Source: Thermoplasmataceae archaeon
Lineage (GTDB): Archaea; Thermoplasmatota; Thermoplasmata; Thermoplasmatales; Thermoplasmataceae
Assembly: GCA_038729425.1 (NCBI GenBank)
Contig: JAVYSB010000006.1
Span: forward strand, 22,571-86,570
Reading direction: 5' to 3'
DNA length: 64,000 nt
In this document: positions 9,279 to 17,527 of the stretch, piece by piece
How positions within the stretch are numbered: position 1 is the first letter of the stretch
Layout: every line of letters begins with the position of its first letter
Made by a program: the position numbers and the translations under genes
Notes under the pieces: generated by a model
Databases searched by the model: none
What the model saw: only the letters and a program-made list of their open reading frames with translations
What the model was told of the DNA's origin: nothing

Positions 9279-9485
9279 AGCTTCACCTAAGAGCCAGACG
9301 GCTCCTTAAATTAAATATAGATCATGTACTAATAACAGTAGTTCCTCACAGGTCAGGTATAGATGATACAGTGTAGCACACGCCACCTGAACAAATGGAC
9401 CGCAAATCCTTTTTACCAATCTAACGTCGGCAGATAACAACACCTTTCAATTTTTGGAGGCCAAAACTATTTACAAAGATCTCGT

Positions 9486-10187
9486 TTAGGAAGATTCGAT
9501 CTTCTTGCTGCTGCCCTGTTTAGGGGTCATATCAGAAAATACCTCTTTCCCTAAATCGTAAGCTTCAGCTTCTCTGCATTCAGATATTAGTTTCCAGAAT
9601 TTTTTCGACTGGAAAAGTGTGTTGAAAAAAAGCGCCTTAGTGTGTAAATCCGGAGCATGAATATCGGCACGAAGTCTCTTTATAACATCAAATCCCTTGG
9701 CGTATTGAGCAACATCCTTTTCAAGCCTATCCCTTATAAACCTTGAAAGCGATGGAGATTTCCCAAGAGTGGAAACGGAAACAACTATCCCCTCTTTCTG
9801 AAACGAAGCTGGAAATATAAAAGGGCTCCGGTTATCATCAACACGGTTAAACAGAACACCACGGGTTAAGCACTCTCTGGATATCATGTCATTCAGTTTT
9901 CTGTCATCTGTAGCAATGATGATTATGTTCTCCTTGCGAAGGTATTCATTTATCTGATCGATGAGGACAATATGCAACTTCACTTTCTCAATGCTGAGTC
10001 CAGAGAATTCTGGATCGAACTCATCAGCTATCGCAATAATCGATTTGCAGTGCGGAATAAGGTTTATTACTTTCTTGTGGGCAGCTTGGCCTCCCCCTAT
10101 AACTATGACTTTCCCTTTTGAAACGTTCAGCATTATTGGAATATATTCTGCTCTCTCAGGGGTTGAGTCCAACTGTAACACCAGCAT
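9486..10187 (-). CDS. precorrin-2 dehydrogenase / sirohydrochlorin ferrochelatase (Met8/CysG N-terminal type)
   Basis: Oxidises precorrin-2 with NAD and inserts iron, completing siroheme. Seen: the start of the Rossmann fold PIMLNVSKGKVIVIGGG with AHKKV, then IIIATDDRKLND and LFNRVDDNRSPFIFPAS, followed by the SVSTLGKSPSLSRFIRD loop, all typical of the Met8 family. 233 aa is normal. ATG 10187 is used; codon 19 is an alternative. It lies 49 bases behind the uroporphyrinogen methyltransferase gene, as the last gene of the dsr operon, so it probably supplies siroheme for DsrAB. Confidence 0.88.
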   Translation of the reverse strand: MLVLQLDSTPERAEYIPIMLNVSKGKVIVIGGGQAAHKKVINLIPHCKSIIAIADEFDPEFSGLSIEKVKLHIVLIDQINEYLRKENIIIIATDDRKLNDMISRECLTRGVLFNRVDDNRSPFIFPASFQKEGIVVSVSTLGKSPSLSRFIRDRLEKDVAQYAKGFDVIKRLRADIHAPDLHTKALFFNTLFQSKKFWKLISECREAEAYDLGKEVFSDMTPKQGSSKKIESS

Positions 10188-10236
10188 TGAAGGTATAGAG
10201 AACGAAGATAGAACGTTTTCCCGTAATATGTTGCGA

Positions 10237-11007
10237 TTAATCCTGCAAGGTTATCTGACGCCCTTCAATGGATCTTGTCTTCATATTCTCGAAACCGCTG
10301 CTAAGGCTGATTATAACGACACAAAGATCTCCGTGCCCGTTTTGAATTCCATTAGAAGCTTCTTCCAGAGTCGTTTCAATTACTTCCTGATTATCTCTGG
10401 AGGCGTTAAATATAATGCGGGTCGTTGCTTCAGGATTCGCACCCGCATCCAGGAGCCTTACAGCATAGTCTTTGATGGTAGTTGCACCCATTAGAACCAC
10501 AAGAGTATCTACTGCACCTGCAAGCTTTTCCCAATTTACCCTGTGTGTAGAATTCTCCATTGCCTCGTGTCCAGTCACAATTGCAAAGGAAGATGAAAAC
10601 CTGCGATCTGTTAGCGGAGTTCTAGAGACCATAGCGGAGTATAGGGCGGAAGTTATGCCTGGCACAATGTCGTAAGGTATGTTTTTCTCTTCGAGGAAGG
10701 CGGTTTCCTCCCACAGCCTTCCGAAGATAATAGGGTCGCCGCTTTTGAGCCGCACCACCATATCTCCTCGCTGAGCATGCTTGATCATTAGGTCTGCTAC
10801 TTCATGCATTTTCAGGCCGTGTGCGCGTGGAGTCCCTCGGATGGGCACGCAGATCGCGCTTTCAGGTATTAGATCTAGTATGCCCTGGGTAACCAGGCTG
10901 TCGTATATCACTACGTCAGATGACTTCAAGAGTCTCAGTGCCCTGACAGTAAGAAGGTCAGGGTCACCAGGGCCGGAACCAACAAAATAAACCTTACCAG
11001 TTGGCAT
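10237..11007 (-). CDS. cobA: uroporphyrinogen-III C-methyltransferase
   Basis: SAM-dependent methylation of uroporphyrinogen III to precorrin-2, the first committed step to siroheme. N-terminal KVYFVGSGPGDPDLLTVRA is the tetrapyrrole methylase signature; VRLKSGDPIIFGR, VPGITSALYSAM and TLVVLMGATTIKDY are the further family motifs. 256 aa is usual. The ATG at 11007 is preceded by GGTGA at five bases, and that GGTGA also contains the DsrE stop, so translation is coupled; an ATG four codons upstream is less likely. Confidence 0.93.
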   Translation of the reverse strand: MPTGKVYFVGSGPGDPDLLTVRALRLLKSSDVVIYDSLVTQGILDLIPESAICVPIRGTPRAHGLKMHEVADLMIKHAQRGDMVVRLKSGDPIIFGRLWEETAFLEEKNIPYDIVPGITSALYSAMVSRTPLTDRRFSSSFAIVTGHEAMENSTHRVNWEKLAGAVDTLVVLMGATTIKDYAVRLLDAGANPEATTRIIFNASRDNQEVIETTLEEASNGIQNGHGDLCVVIISLSSGFENMKTRSIEGRQITLQD

Positions 11008-11012
11008 GCCCG

Positions 11013-11390
11013 TCACCATATTGAAATCATGTGGGCGTTCTCAGTTTCAATTGCGAATTTAGTAACTCCCCACACGTCGCTGATGAGGTCACCCATGTCC
11101 TTCTTGTCCACGCCATAAATCTGGCATGCGTAGTAGCAGGCATAAACATTCAGGTACCCGTCATCCTTGCCTTCCTTGATATTTTTAGTCCATTCCGGAT
11201 CCTTTTGGCTTATGAGTTTCGAACTGGCCGTTGTGATCTTTATCTCTGGCTTTTTCATGAAAGCCTTTAATCCTTCCATGGTCACAAAAATAATCACTTC
11301 ATCGCCCATGGATGCTCTCATGCCACCCTCTATTGACGCAAACATCAGTCCAGACAACTCGTTAGTTCCAAGTATAATCCCAACCTTCAT
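11013..11390 (-). CDS. DsrE/DsrF-like sulfur-relay family protein
   Basis: 125-aa protein with the DsrE-like fold pattern: N-terminal beta strand MKVGIILGTNE, a long central strand EVIIFVTMEG, and a C-terminal GVTKFAIETENAHMISIW. Two cysteines (YACYYACQ, near residue 85-90) may be the thiol site. Family members carry sulfur as persulfide. It lies between the dsrK-like and siroheme genes and follows the first by three bases, so it probably handles sulfur for DsrC. It is a single gene, not the DsrEFH trio of sulfur oxidisers. Confidence 0.75.
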   Translation of the reverse strand: MKVGIILGTNELSGLMFASIEGGMRASMGDEVIIFVTMEGLKAFMKKPEIKITTASSKLISQKDPEWTKNIKEGKDDGYLNVYACYYACQIYGVDKKDMGDLISDVWGVTKFAIETENAHMISIW

Positions 11391-11393
11391 ATT

Positions 11394-12779
11394 TCACACC
11401 TCAATTGCGTATCCAACCAGATCCATCAGCCCCTTGGTCACCATGTCCACCTTATGGTACCCTATTACGTGCGGGAACTGTGCCTTATCTATTGCACAAG
11501 GTGACACGAAGTTGTGCGCCCCTGTCTTCCAGCCATAATACACAGCAGGCCAGCCTGCCCAGGCCCTGTATTCATTCCAATCTTTCTCGTCCGCAAGCAA
11601 CCCGCCTCCAGCACCGCAACAGAATGTCTGCTCCTTGGTGTATTCGGCTTCCACCGTCTCCCTGACTACTGCACTGAGAACCCTCCTAGGTTCATTGATA
11701 AGATTGCCGCCCCTCGCATAGTTGCAGGGATCATGATAATTGTACAGATCATCATTCTTGTTCTTGTCCACCTTTATCTGTCCACGTCTTAGGGCATCAT
11801 CAGTCACTTGGTGAATGTGCTTCAATTCAATCCCGTTCTTGGCCAGTTCGTATCTTACATACTGATCCGCAGATCTCCAGCCATGGCCACATTCTCCCCA
11901 GATAACGGTTTTTGAACCCTTCCTCACAGCCTCCTCCACCACTCGGTTTCCGAAATCCCTGAGATGTTTCTCAGAAAGGAAAAGACCAAAGTTGGCGACT
12001 TCTGTGGTGTAAGAGGAAAACGTATAATCTCTCTTGAGGACATGCATCACCTTGATGTAACCTTTCAGCGTGTCCGTGTTTGTGAACAGATCTGCCGATG
12101 ATGGAATAAAGAGTGTTTCAGCCTTTGGCTTATCAAATGGGACATTGATCTGTTTGCCTGTCTCTTCAAGAATTTCCTGCTCAATGAACGAACCAACATC
12201 CTTAAGGAATTTATCGTGGAGACCCATGTTGTTGCCTGTTTTATATACCTGGGCTGCTGTACTTGCGACGTAATCAGGCACTTGCCCCATTTGTGTCAGG
12301 ATGTCCCTTATGTTTCTCGTTATTTCCGATTGGTCTATGCCCTGGGGACAAAAAAAGGAACATCTACGGCATTCCGTGCACTGGTAATAGTAATTGTAGA
12401 GTTTCTCAAGATCAACTGCGTCGGGTGTTAGCCTCTTCCCCTTGTTGTACATTTTCCTTGCAAGCTCTGCTCTACCGACTGGCGTATTATTCACGTCGCC
12501 GGTGGCTATGAACATTTGGCATTTATCCACACAAATGCCGCAGTGGGTGCAGCTCTCCATGAAATTTGCAAATGCTCGGTTACCCCTCATTTCTATGAAC
12601 TTCTGCACAAAATGTTCTGGGTTATCATCCTTCTTCAGGAATATTTCATTAAGTTGCTTCTCCTTTGCGTGGCGCTCTCCGGTTTTGGCAGCCCACTCTA
12701 TGTCCTTCTGCCTTGACAGCCAGTCTTCTGCTTTGCCACTGGGGCTCTCAAGCAAAATGTCCCTTATTTTTGGCTTCAT
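11394..12779 (-). CDS. dsrK: DsrK-like (heterodisulfide reductase HdrD-type) iron-sulfur protein
   Basis: 461-aa cytoplasmic subunit expected to reduce or oxidise the DsrC trisulfide/disulfide. It has two ferredoxin-type [4Fe-4S] motifs, SCTHCGICVDKCQMF (about residue 91) and QCTECRRCSFFCPQGID (about 133), and a C-terminal region with GECGHGW, HDPCNYARGG and the CCG-type motif FCCGAGGGL, which in HdrB/D and DsrK holds the catalytic noncubane cluster. The start overlaps the end of the dsrM-like gene (ATGA), as expected for a membrane partner pair. Confidence 0.87.
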   Translation of the reverse strand: MKPKIRDILLESPSGKAEDWLSRQKDIEWAAKTGERHAKEKQLNEIFLKKDDNPEHFVQKFIEMRGNRAFANFMESCTHCGICVDKCQMFIATGDVNNTPVGRAELARKMYNKGKRLTPDAVDLEKLYNYYYQCTECRRCSFFCPQGIDQSEITRNIRDILTQMGQVPDYVASTAAQVYKTGNNMGLHDKFLKDVGSFIEQEILEETGKQINVPFDKPKAETLFIPSSADLFTNTDTLKGYIKVMHVLKRDYTFSSYTTEVANFGLFLSEKHLRDFGNRVVEEAVRKGSKTVIWGECGHGWRSADQYVRYELAKNGIELKHIHQVTDDALRRGQIKVDKNKNDDLYNYHDPCNYARGGNLINEPRRVLSAVVRETVEAEYTKEQTFCCGAGGGLLADEKDWNEYRAWAGWPAVYYGWKTGAHNFVSPCAIDKAQFPHVIGYHKVDMVTKGLMDLVGYAIEV

Positions 12780-13537
12780 CTTGCTTCACCCTGCTTTAAC
12801 CCTGTGTGATGGAGAGAATACATCGTTGGATTGGTAAAGAAGGAAAACGGGTGCATCAGTTTGCTGAATGGGAAGTAGAAGAAGAGAACCAGTGTTGCAG
12901 AAAAGTGAATAAGGAAAGGCAACTCTGTTGGAATATTGATTGGCGAGAATGTTACGAGTGACATTATAAACGGAGACACAGCAGAATAAGCGTAATTCCC
13001 TGGGAGCATGAATCTCTCCAATATTCCGGTCACTCCAATTGCAACGATAAGGGAAACTGCAAAATAATCCGATGCTGTATTCAGGTGCCGCAGGTACTTA
13101 TCTTCAATACGTCTGTAAAGAAGAACAATACCAAAGACAACCATGACGACGGCAAAGAATGTCCCTGCGTAGTCTCCAATCGTCTCAAGCGTAGCCTGAC
13201 TGATCCCTGCTGCCTCAAAATAAGAATAAAGAAAGAGGTCTGAGTGTGCGGCAATGACAATCCAGAGACTCCAATGAAAAGCAAGTGAAGAATATCTGAC
13301 CTTAGGATCTCTCTTCATACTGGAAAAGAGGAATATACGCTTTAAGATGTTTACAAAGGCCTTCAGTCTAGTATCCTGCCCTGGATATACAAATAGATAT
13401 GGAAGTCCAAGGTAAGTACCACTTGGCCCTTTCCGCCTGAATATCCATTTCAGGAGAACTGCTAAAACGCCGACAATGAATACCAATACTGCAAGATAGG
13501 CAGTTGCTATGAACAATAATGATTCAATGGACAACAC
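12776..13537 (-). CDS. dsrM: DsrM-like membrane cytochrome b subunit (NarI type)
   Basis: 253-aa protein with five to six membrane segments: N-terminal about 4-28, then around 85-105 (AFHWSLWIVIAAHS), 120-140, 160-178 and 212-228. Histidines in membrane segments (FHW, AAHSD, IHFSAT, LMHPF) could hold two b hemes. It should exchange electrons between the quinone pool and the DsrK-like subunit, with which it overlaps by four bases. DsrJ, DsrO and DsrP are absent, so this is a two-subunit DsrMK. Confidence 0.8.
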   Translation of the reverse strand: MLSIESLLFIATAYLAVLVFIVGVLAVLLKWIFRRKGPSGTYLGLPYLFVYPGQDTRLKAFVNILKRIFLFSSMKRDPKVRYSSLAFHWSLWIVIAAHSDLFLYSYFEAAGISQATLETIGDYAGTFFAVVMVVFGIVLLYRRIEDKYLRHLNTASDYFAVSLIVAIGVTGILERFMLPGNYAYSAVSPFIMSLVTFSPINIPTELPFLIHFSATLVLFFYFPFSKLMHPFSFFTNPTMYSLHHTGLKQGEAR

Positions 13538-13570
13538 AGGAGTTCACCCCAGAGAATGGATGGGGAGCGT

Positions 13571-14644
13571 TTACCTCCCGCTCCCGTTTCTCAATGTGGT
13601 AATACCCCTGACATCAAGATACTCGAGGCTCTGCTCGAAGAACGGCAGACCGGTTCTCTCAAAGAATTTCTCCCACCCTATCCTTTCAATCCAGTCTGAT
13701 ATCCTCTCTCCCTTCTTCGCATCGTTCTTCCAGGTTTCGACAATTTTCCTCACCGTAGCCACAGTCTTCGGATAATGTGGTACTTCATTTGGCAGGAATG
13801 GCACAACGATCCTTCCAAGGGTCGTACCCTGCCTGGAAGCCGCGGCCTTGCCTCCAACCATCAATGCATGACCATCTGTTTTTTCAGGTGTCCTGAAGAT
13901 GATCCCGCCGCAGGCAGCGAGACAGAGTCCGCATCCAATGCAGAGGTTTTCCCTTATTTCAAGAGTCCTTGTCCCGTCGGGGAGAGGTTTGAGCTGTATT
14001 GCCCCAACCGGGCACGAGAATGCCGTCCCCTGCATATCGCATGTCTTCGCAGCATCAGTCACAATAGGTATTTCAGTGTGTATTCCGCCTATGGAGATGT
14101 CAGGGAGGAAGGTATTTCCACACGAACTGGGACAACCGGAAACGCCTATGGCAAGTTTGGCAGGCAGATCCTCTTCGTTGTAATACTTTGAAAGATCATT
14201 CGCTATGGCCTGTAGAAGCGATGGGGCATCAACGGCCGCAAGGGCGCAGTGGAAGAATCCAGCACAGCTTGTCATGTTCCAGAGATGGCCTCCCCATCCA
14301 CCCACCGGGAAGCCTATACTGTTCATTTCTTCCTTAACTTTCTTTGCTGTCTTAAGGTCCTTCACTATGAACTCAATGCTATAGGCCTGCGTAAATCGCA
14401 TCGATCCCTCCCCGTACTTCCTCGCAATAGCAGATAACTTTCTTATGGTCTCAGTACTGTATCTTCCGTTGGGAGTCGAGGGAGACTTGACGGTAAATAT
14501 TTTCTTTCCTGAGGTGTCAGTGTGAGCAATGATACCCGGTTCTACTATTTCATGCATTATCCACTTCCCTACAGAATCCTGCAGAAAAGAGGGAATATAT
14601 TTGGTGTATGGCCTCGGTGGGCCCTCAATTACTGTCTCTGTCAT
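13571..14644 (-). CDS. dsrB: dissimilatory sulfite reductase beta subunit
   Basis: 357-aa siroheme protein subunit. The siroheme/[4Fe-4S] cysteines are C127 and C133 (SCAGFFHCA, CX5C) and C171 and C175 (SGCPSSCGN, CX3C). An inserted ferredoxin domain holds CPVGAI (C211) and CIGCGLCLAAC (C235, C238, C241, C245). Canonical DsrB lacks the full CX5C element and has a CC pair instead, so this subunit is unusual. Length and order after dsrA (four-base ATGA overlap) support beta. It reduces sulfite with DsrA and passes sulfur to DsrC. Confidence 0.88.
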   Translation of the reverse strand: MTETVIEGPPRPYTKYIPSFLQDSVGKWIMHEIVEPGIIAHTDTSGKKIFTVKSPSTPNGRYSTETIRKLSAIARKYGEGSMRFTQAYSIEFIVKDLKTAKKVKEEMNSIGFPVGGWGGHLWNMTSCAGFFHCALAAVDAPSLLQAIANDLSKYYNEEDLPAKLAIGVSGCPSSCGNTFLPDISIGGIHTEIPIVTDAAKTCDMQGTAFSCPVGAIQLKPLPDGTRTLEIRENLCIGCGLCLAACGGIIFRTPEKTDGHALMVGGKAAASRQGTTLGRIVVPFLPNEVPHYPKTVATVRKIVETWKNDAKKGERISDWIERIGWEKFFERTGLPFFEQSLEYLDVRGITTLRNGSGR

Positions 14645-15822
14645 GATGTTACCTCCTTTGATACGCTCTCCGGTATCTCTTTCCTCTCCTCTTCTGATAC
14701 TCCGTAGAATATGTTTGTCCTAAGATCTTTCACGTTCATGGGTTTTGGTTCCATTCCCATAAGATCCAGGAAACCCTTCATGCCTATTCTGAAGATTAAA
14801 TCGCCAAGTCTCTCTTTCCTCGCAGCATGGTCCTGGAACACGTCAACAATCTTCTGGACGTAGTCCATACCCTGATCCATTGTATCCACTCTATCGAGGA
14901 GTTTCGCAGATAGTGGTCCTTTTTTCCCGCGGAGCTTTCCACCCACGTAAACATTGAGTTTAGCTTTCTTTCCTGGCATAAATGCTCCATGTCCTTTTTT
15001 AACGCATTCCATGCACTGTATGCAATCCTCACCTTTTATCTCAACGCCTGTTTTTGTCGCCCTTATTGCGAGCGTAGGGCACGAATGTACAACGTCGTCA
15101 ATTTCTTCCTTGCTCAGCTTTTTCAGGTATTCCTCACGCACCTCTGGTGCACCTTCCCAGGATCCAACCAGAGCTATGTCACCTTTCTGGGTTGCCCTGG
15201 CACAATCCAGTGGACAACCGGATATCTTCAGCTTGACTTTGTGCGGGAATGTAGGATATTTGGCGTAATCGTTGAATCTTTCATAGAAATCGTCCCTGGC
15301 CTTCATGGTGTCAAATCTGGCGTATTCACACAGTGCTGACCCAACACATGTGGTCGTGTTCCTGAAGGCATCACCCGTCGATCCGATCTCGAAACCAGCT
15401 TTCCTGAAATCTACGAAGAAATCTTTGATCCTTTCCTTGGGTATGCCAGGAATCTCGATATCCTCGCCCGTGCTGAGGGCATGAATCATTCCGACACCAT
15501 ATTTGTCCGCAAAGTCACAGTATCCATCCAGCATATCCGAAGTGACAAAATTCCCCGAAGGTATGAGAACCCTAACAACATTTGTACTTTCTCCTATATC
15601 CTGCCTGCTGGAAACTCTCATTAGGATCCCCGTGGGCGCTCCTGGTACTGAAACGTATCCCCCCGTTGTAAAAAGGTCTCTCTTGAGATACAGGGATGCT
15701 GCGTACAGATCAACTGGGTATCTCGTCTTCTCGGCTTCTTTTATATAATTAGGCCAATCTCCCTTCTTTATCTCTTCTAGTATTTTTCTTCCTTCTTTCA
15801 CTTCTGGCAAAACTTCAGACAT
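14641..15822 (-). CDS. dsrA: dissimilatory sulfite reductase alpha subunit
   Basis: 393-aa subunit with the canonical siroheme/[4Fe-4S] motif: C159 and C165 (TTTCVGSALCEY, CX5C), C203 and C207 (SGCPLDCARA, CX3C). The inserted ferredoxin domain has HSCPTLAI (C248) and CIQCMEC (C267, C270, C273). The ATG at 15822 follows AGAGGTGA; the frame stays open 51 codons further upstream, but that part has Cys/Gly/Arg-rich composition unlike DsrA and overlaps the preceding gene. Slightly shorter than typical DsrA (about 415-440). The base at 15822 is shared with the TGA of the upstream gene. Confidence 0.9.
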   Translation of the reverse strand: MSEVLPEVKEGRKILEEIKKGDWPNYIKEAEKTRYPVDLYAASLYLKRDLFTTGGYVSVPGAPTGILMRVSSRQDIGESTNVVRVLIPSGNFVTSDMLDGYCDFADKYGVGMIHALSTGEDIEIPGIPKERIKDFFVDFRKAGFEIGSTGDAFRNTTTCVGSALCEYARFDTMKARDDFYERFNDYAKYPTFPHKVKLKISGCPLDCARATQKGDIALVGSWEGAPEVREEYLKKLSKEEIDDVVHSCPTLAIRATKTGVEIKGEDCIQCMECVKKGHGAFMPGKKAKLNVYVGGKLRGKKGPLSAKLLDRVDTMDQGMDYVQKIVDVFQDHAARKERLGDLIFRIGMKGFLDLMGMEPKPMNVKDLRTNIFYGVSEEERKEIPESVSKEVTS

Positions 15823-16121
15823 CACTTCACCTCTTTGAACTGATTCAGCGCGTACTCTGTAGCCACCGCATAACCATGATCCCTGCAAAACTCGGCAAAC
15901 TTGGCTTTCTCCTGGCCTTGAATCGTTACCCGCATCAGTGGGGTATCCTCCTCCTTCGCATCTATTCTCTCGCACCTTCCAATGGTATTCACGCAGTTAG
16001 GGCATACTTGATCCCTTGTTGTAAGATATTTTAGTCGCTTAGCCTTTACCGGGTTGTTAAGTTCCTCCTCAGACAATATATCAATTGCGTATCCGCATTT
16101 TGGGCAGGTCAGGTAAATCAC
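15822..16121 (-). CDS. zinc-ribbon-like protein encoded inside the dsr operon
   Basis: 99-aa protein starting at GTG (16121), with CPKCG near residue 7 and CPNC near residue 40, spaced like a treble-clef or rubredoxin-like zinc site, plus two further cysteines (GRCERID and EFCRDHGY). The C-terminal 45 residues look like a small alpha/beta extension. It sits between dsrC and dsrA with no gaps, so it is cotranscribed and probably translationally coupled. It does not resemble DsrD (winged helix, no cysteine pairs). Function unknown; a role in Dsr assembly or persulfide handling is only a guess. Confidence 0.72.
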   Translation of the reverse strand: MIYLTCPKCGYAIDILSEEELNNPVKAKRLKYLTTRDQVCPNCVNTIGRCERIDAKEEDTPLMRVTIQGQEKAKFAEFCRDHGYAVATEYALNQFKEVK

Positions 16122-16472
16122 TTAAACACACCCCGTTGGTTTTGGTGCACCAGCAAGCCGGCATGCTCCTTTAGCTGGTCCTGTTGGGAAGAGAGAATAG
16201 ATCTTCTTCAGTTCTGTTCCAGTGTTCTTTACTAGCATCCTGATCGGCGGGCAACTGTCGAATTCTCTGTAGTATCCCCTCAGATAGTTTATTATCTTCC
16301 AGTGCTCATCGGTAAGCTGACTGACGGCTTCATCTGGAGCAATGGCAACCGCAAATTCCGGACACCAGTCCTCCGGGTTCACAAGAAAGCCATCTTCATC
16401 GATCTCAATTTTCTTCTCTGATCCGTCTGCTGATTTAACGGAAACATAGCGTTTGCTTTCGTTGGATTCCAT
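16122..16472 (-). CDS. dsrC: DsrC, sulfur-carrier protein of dissimilatory sulfite reductase
   Basis: 116-aa DsrC/TusE family protein: DEDGFLVNPEDW, LTDEHWKIINYLRGYY and the C-terminal arm GPAKGACRLAGAPKPTGCV. Both redox cysteines are present, C104 and the penultimate C115, spaced 11 apart, which marks a true DsrC able to form the trisulfide substrate of DsrMK rather than a TusE with a single cysteine. GGTG lies nine bases before the chosen ATG; an in-frame ATG five codons upstream directly abuts a TATA-like element (16488-16496) and is less likely. First gene of the operon. Confidence 0.93.
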   Translation of the reverse strand: MESNESKRYVSVKSADGSEKKIEIDEDGFLVNPEDWCPEFAVAIAPDEAVSQLTDEHWKIINYLRGYYREFDSCPPIRMLVKNTGTELKKIYSLFPTGPAKGACRLAGAPKPTGCV

Positions 16473-16487
16473 TTTTCGCACACCCAT

Positions 16488-16496
16488 TTTATAAAT
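16488..16496 (-). promoter_or_regulatory. probable TATA box of the dsr operon
   Basis: ATTTATAAA on the minus strand, centred about 20 bp before the dsrC start at 16472. Spacing is a little short for a leaderless archaeal promoter, so an additional weaker element further upstream (CCTTATTTCC, 16507-16516) cannot be excluded. Confidence 0.45.
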
Positions 16497-16841
16497 CGGG
16501 AGCGTGGAAATAAGGAGGTTGCCTTATCCATGAGGTATTTCCTGCAAAATAACAATCTTTTCACATTTCAGTAGGCTTCAACACCGGTTTTCACTCGGTT
16601 CCATGAATTTCGTATAAATTGCAATTTTTTCCTACATCTCATTATTTAAATACAGATACAAGGACATTCAGGATCTATGTGCGAATCGGTATAAGCAGAA
16701 CACCTTAATAGCTACTGCCTGCTTTCATTTGTGACTTAGGTGATAAAAAGGGGGTTAAACTCAGGAAAGTAAGTACCATCCTATATTACCGCATACGTTA
16801 GGTATCATTGTAATAAGCCAGACACCGATCTAAAAATTATC
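16497..16841. promoter_or_regulatory. divergent regulatory region between dsr operon and HTH-10 regulator gene
   Basis: About 345 bases without a gene, AT-rich, holding promoters in both directions. Visible elements: an inverted repeat TAAGG-N6-CCTTA at 16511-16526 upstream of dsrC; the near repeat CGGTTTTCACTCGGTT around 16582; and CACCGATCTAA at 16823-16833 just before the regulator ATG, which recurs upstream of aprB (25199-25209). The divergent arrangement suggests that the regulator controls dsr; this is inference. Confidence 0.45.
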
Positions 16842-17450
16842 ATGGCATCTAAATGTTCAACAGAAATAGTTTTGGACATTCAAAGAAACGACTGCGAAAT
16901 CCTCAAGGCTATTCACGGCCACGAGTGTTCTGTTGAACAGCTTTCTGTGCATTCAGATAGAACACTGGTTTCTATAAAGTCAAAAGATTGCCATGAAATC
17001 ATCAGGGATATGTCCTATAACGGGATGAAGGTTAGAACCGCCAGAAGAGGAGAAATATGGGTAGAAGGATCAAGCTGCACATTTTGCTCATTTATCTCAA
17101 AGTTTCCTTTTGTTAAGGTACTGCGGGTCATTCCACTAACCGAGAACAGGATACAGGTGCACCTCGTTATACCATCCAGGGGAGACGTCAGGTTTTTCAA
17201 ATCAAAGATGAAAAGATCTGGAATAGACTATACAATTCTCAGCGAAAGGCCATTCCAGCCTAAAGATATGACAGATAAGGAGAGAGAAATGGTCTCCACG
17301 GCACTTCAGAGGCACTTCTTCGATTGCGAGAACAGGACCTCCCTCACGGCAATTGCAAAGGATATAGGAATATCTCCTTCATCGCTATCGGAGACTATTC
17401 GCCGCGGAACAAAGAAAGCAGTTGTATACTATATGGAAAATAAAAAGTAA
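16842..17450 (+). CDS. HTH-10 (bacterio-opsin activator type) transcriptional regulator next to dsr
   Basis: 202-aa regulator. The C-terminal 55 residues form the HTH-10 domain: LQRHFFDCENRTSLTAIAKD, then ISPSSLSETIRRGTKKAV. The N-terminal 145 residues are an uncharacterised sensor-like part with several cysteines (SSCTFCSF near residue 83), possibly redox or metal sensing. It diverges from the dsr operon. A second regulator beside the apr-sat operon (29245-29868) shares nearly the same recognition helix and the same cysteine-pair region, so the two look like recent paralogues dedicated to sulfur genes. Confidence 0.85.
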   Translation: MASKCSTEIVLDIQRNDCEILKAIHGHECSVEQLSVHSDRTLVSIKSKDCHEIIRDMSYNGMKVRTARRGEIWVEGSSCTFCSFISKFPFVKVLRVIPLTENRIQVHLVIPSRGDVRFFKSKMKRSGIDYTILSERPFQPKDMTDKEREMVSTALQRHFFDCENRTSLTAIAKDIGISPSSLSETIRRGTKKAVVYYMENKK

Positions 17451-17527
17451 CTCTTTCTATCTTAAGGAAAGTATTTTGCAAGAATTTCGGTGAATAATTA
17501 ATATTGTGGAATATGTATTGGGTGAAC

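Noticed and set aside
15823-15975. 51-codon N-terminal extension of dsrA
   Set aside because: It overlaps the upstream zinc-ribbon gene, has atypical composition, and a good AGAGGTGA site precedes the ATG at 15822.
15822-16121. DsrD as identity of the 99-aa protein
   Set aside because: DsrD is a cysteine-poor winged-helix protein; this one has two CPxC pairs and no similar pattern.
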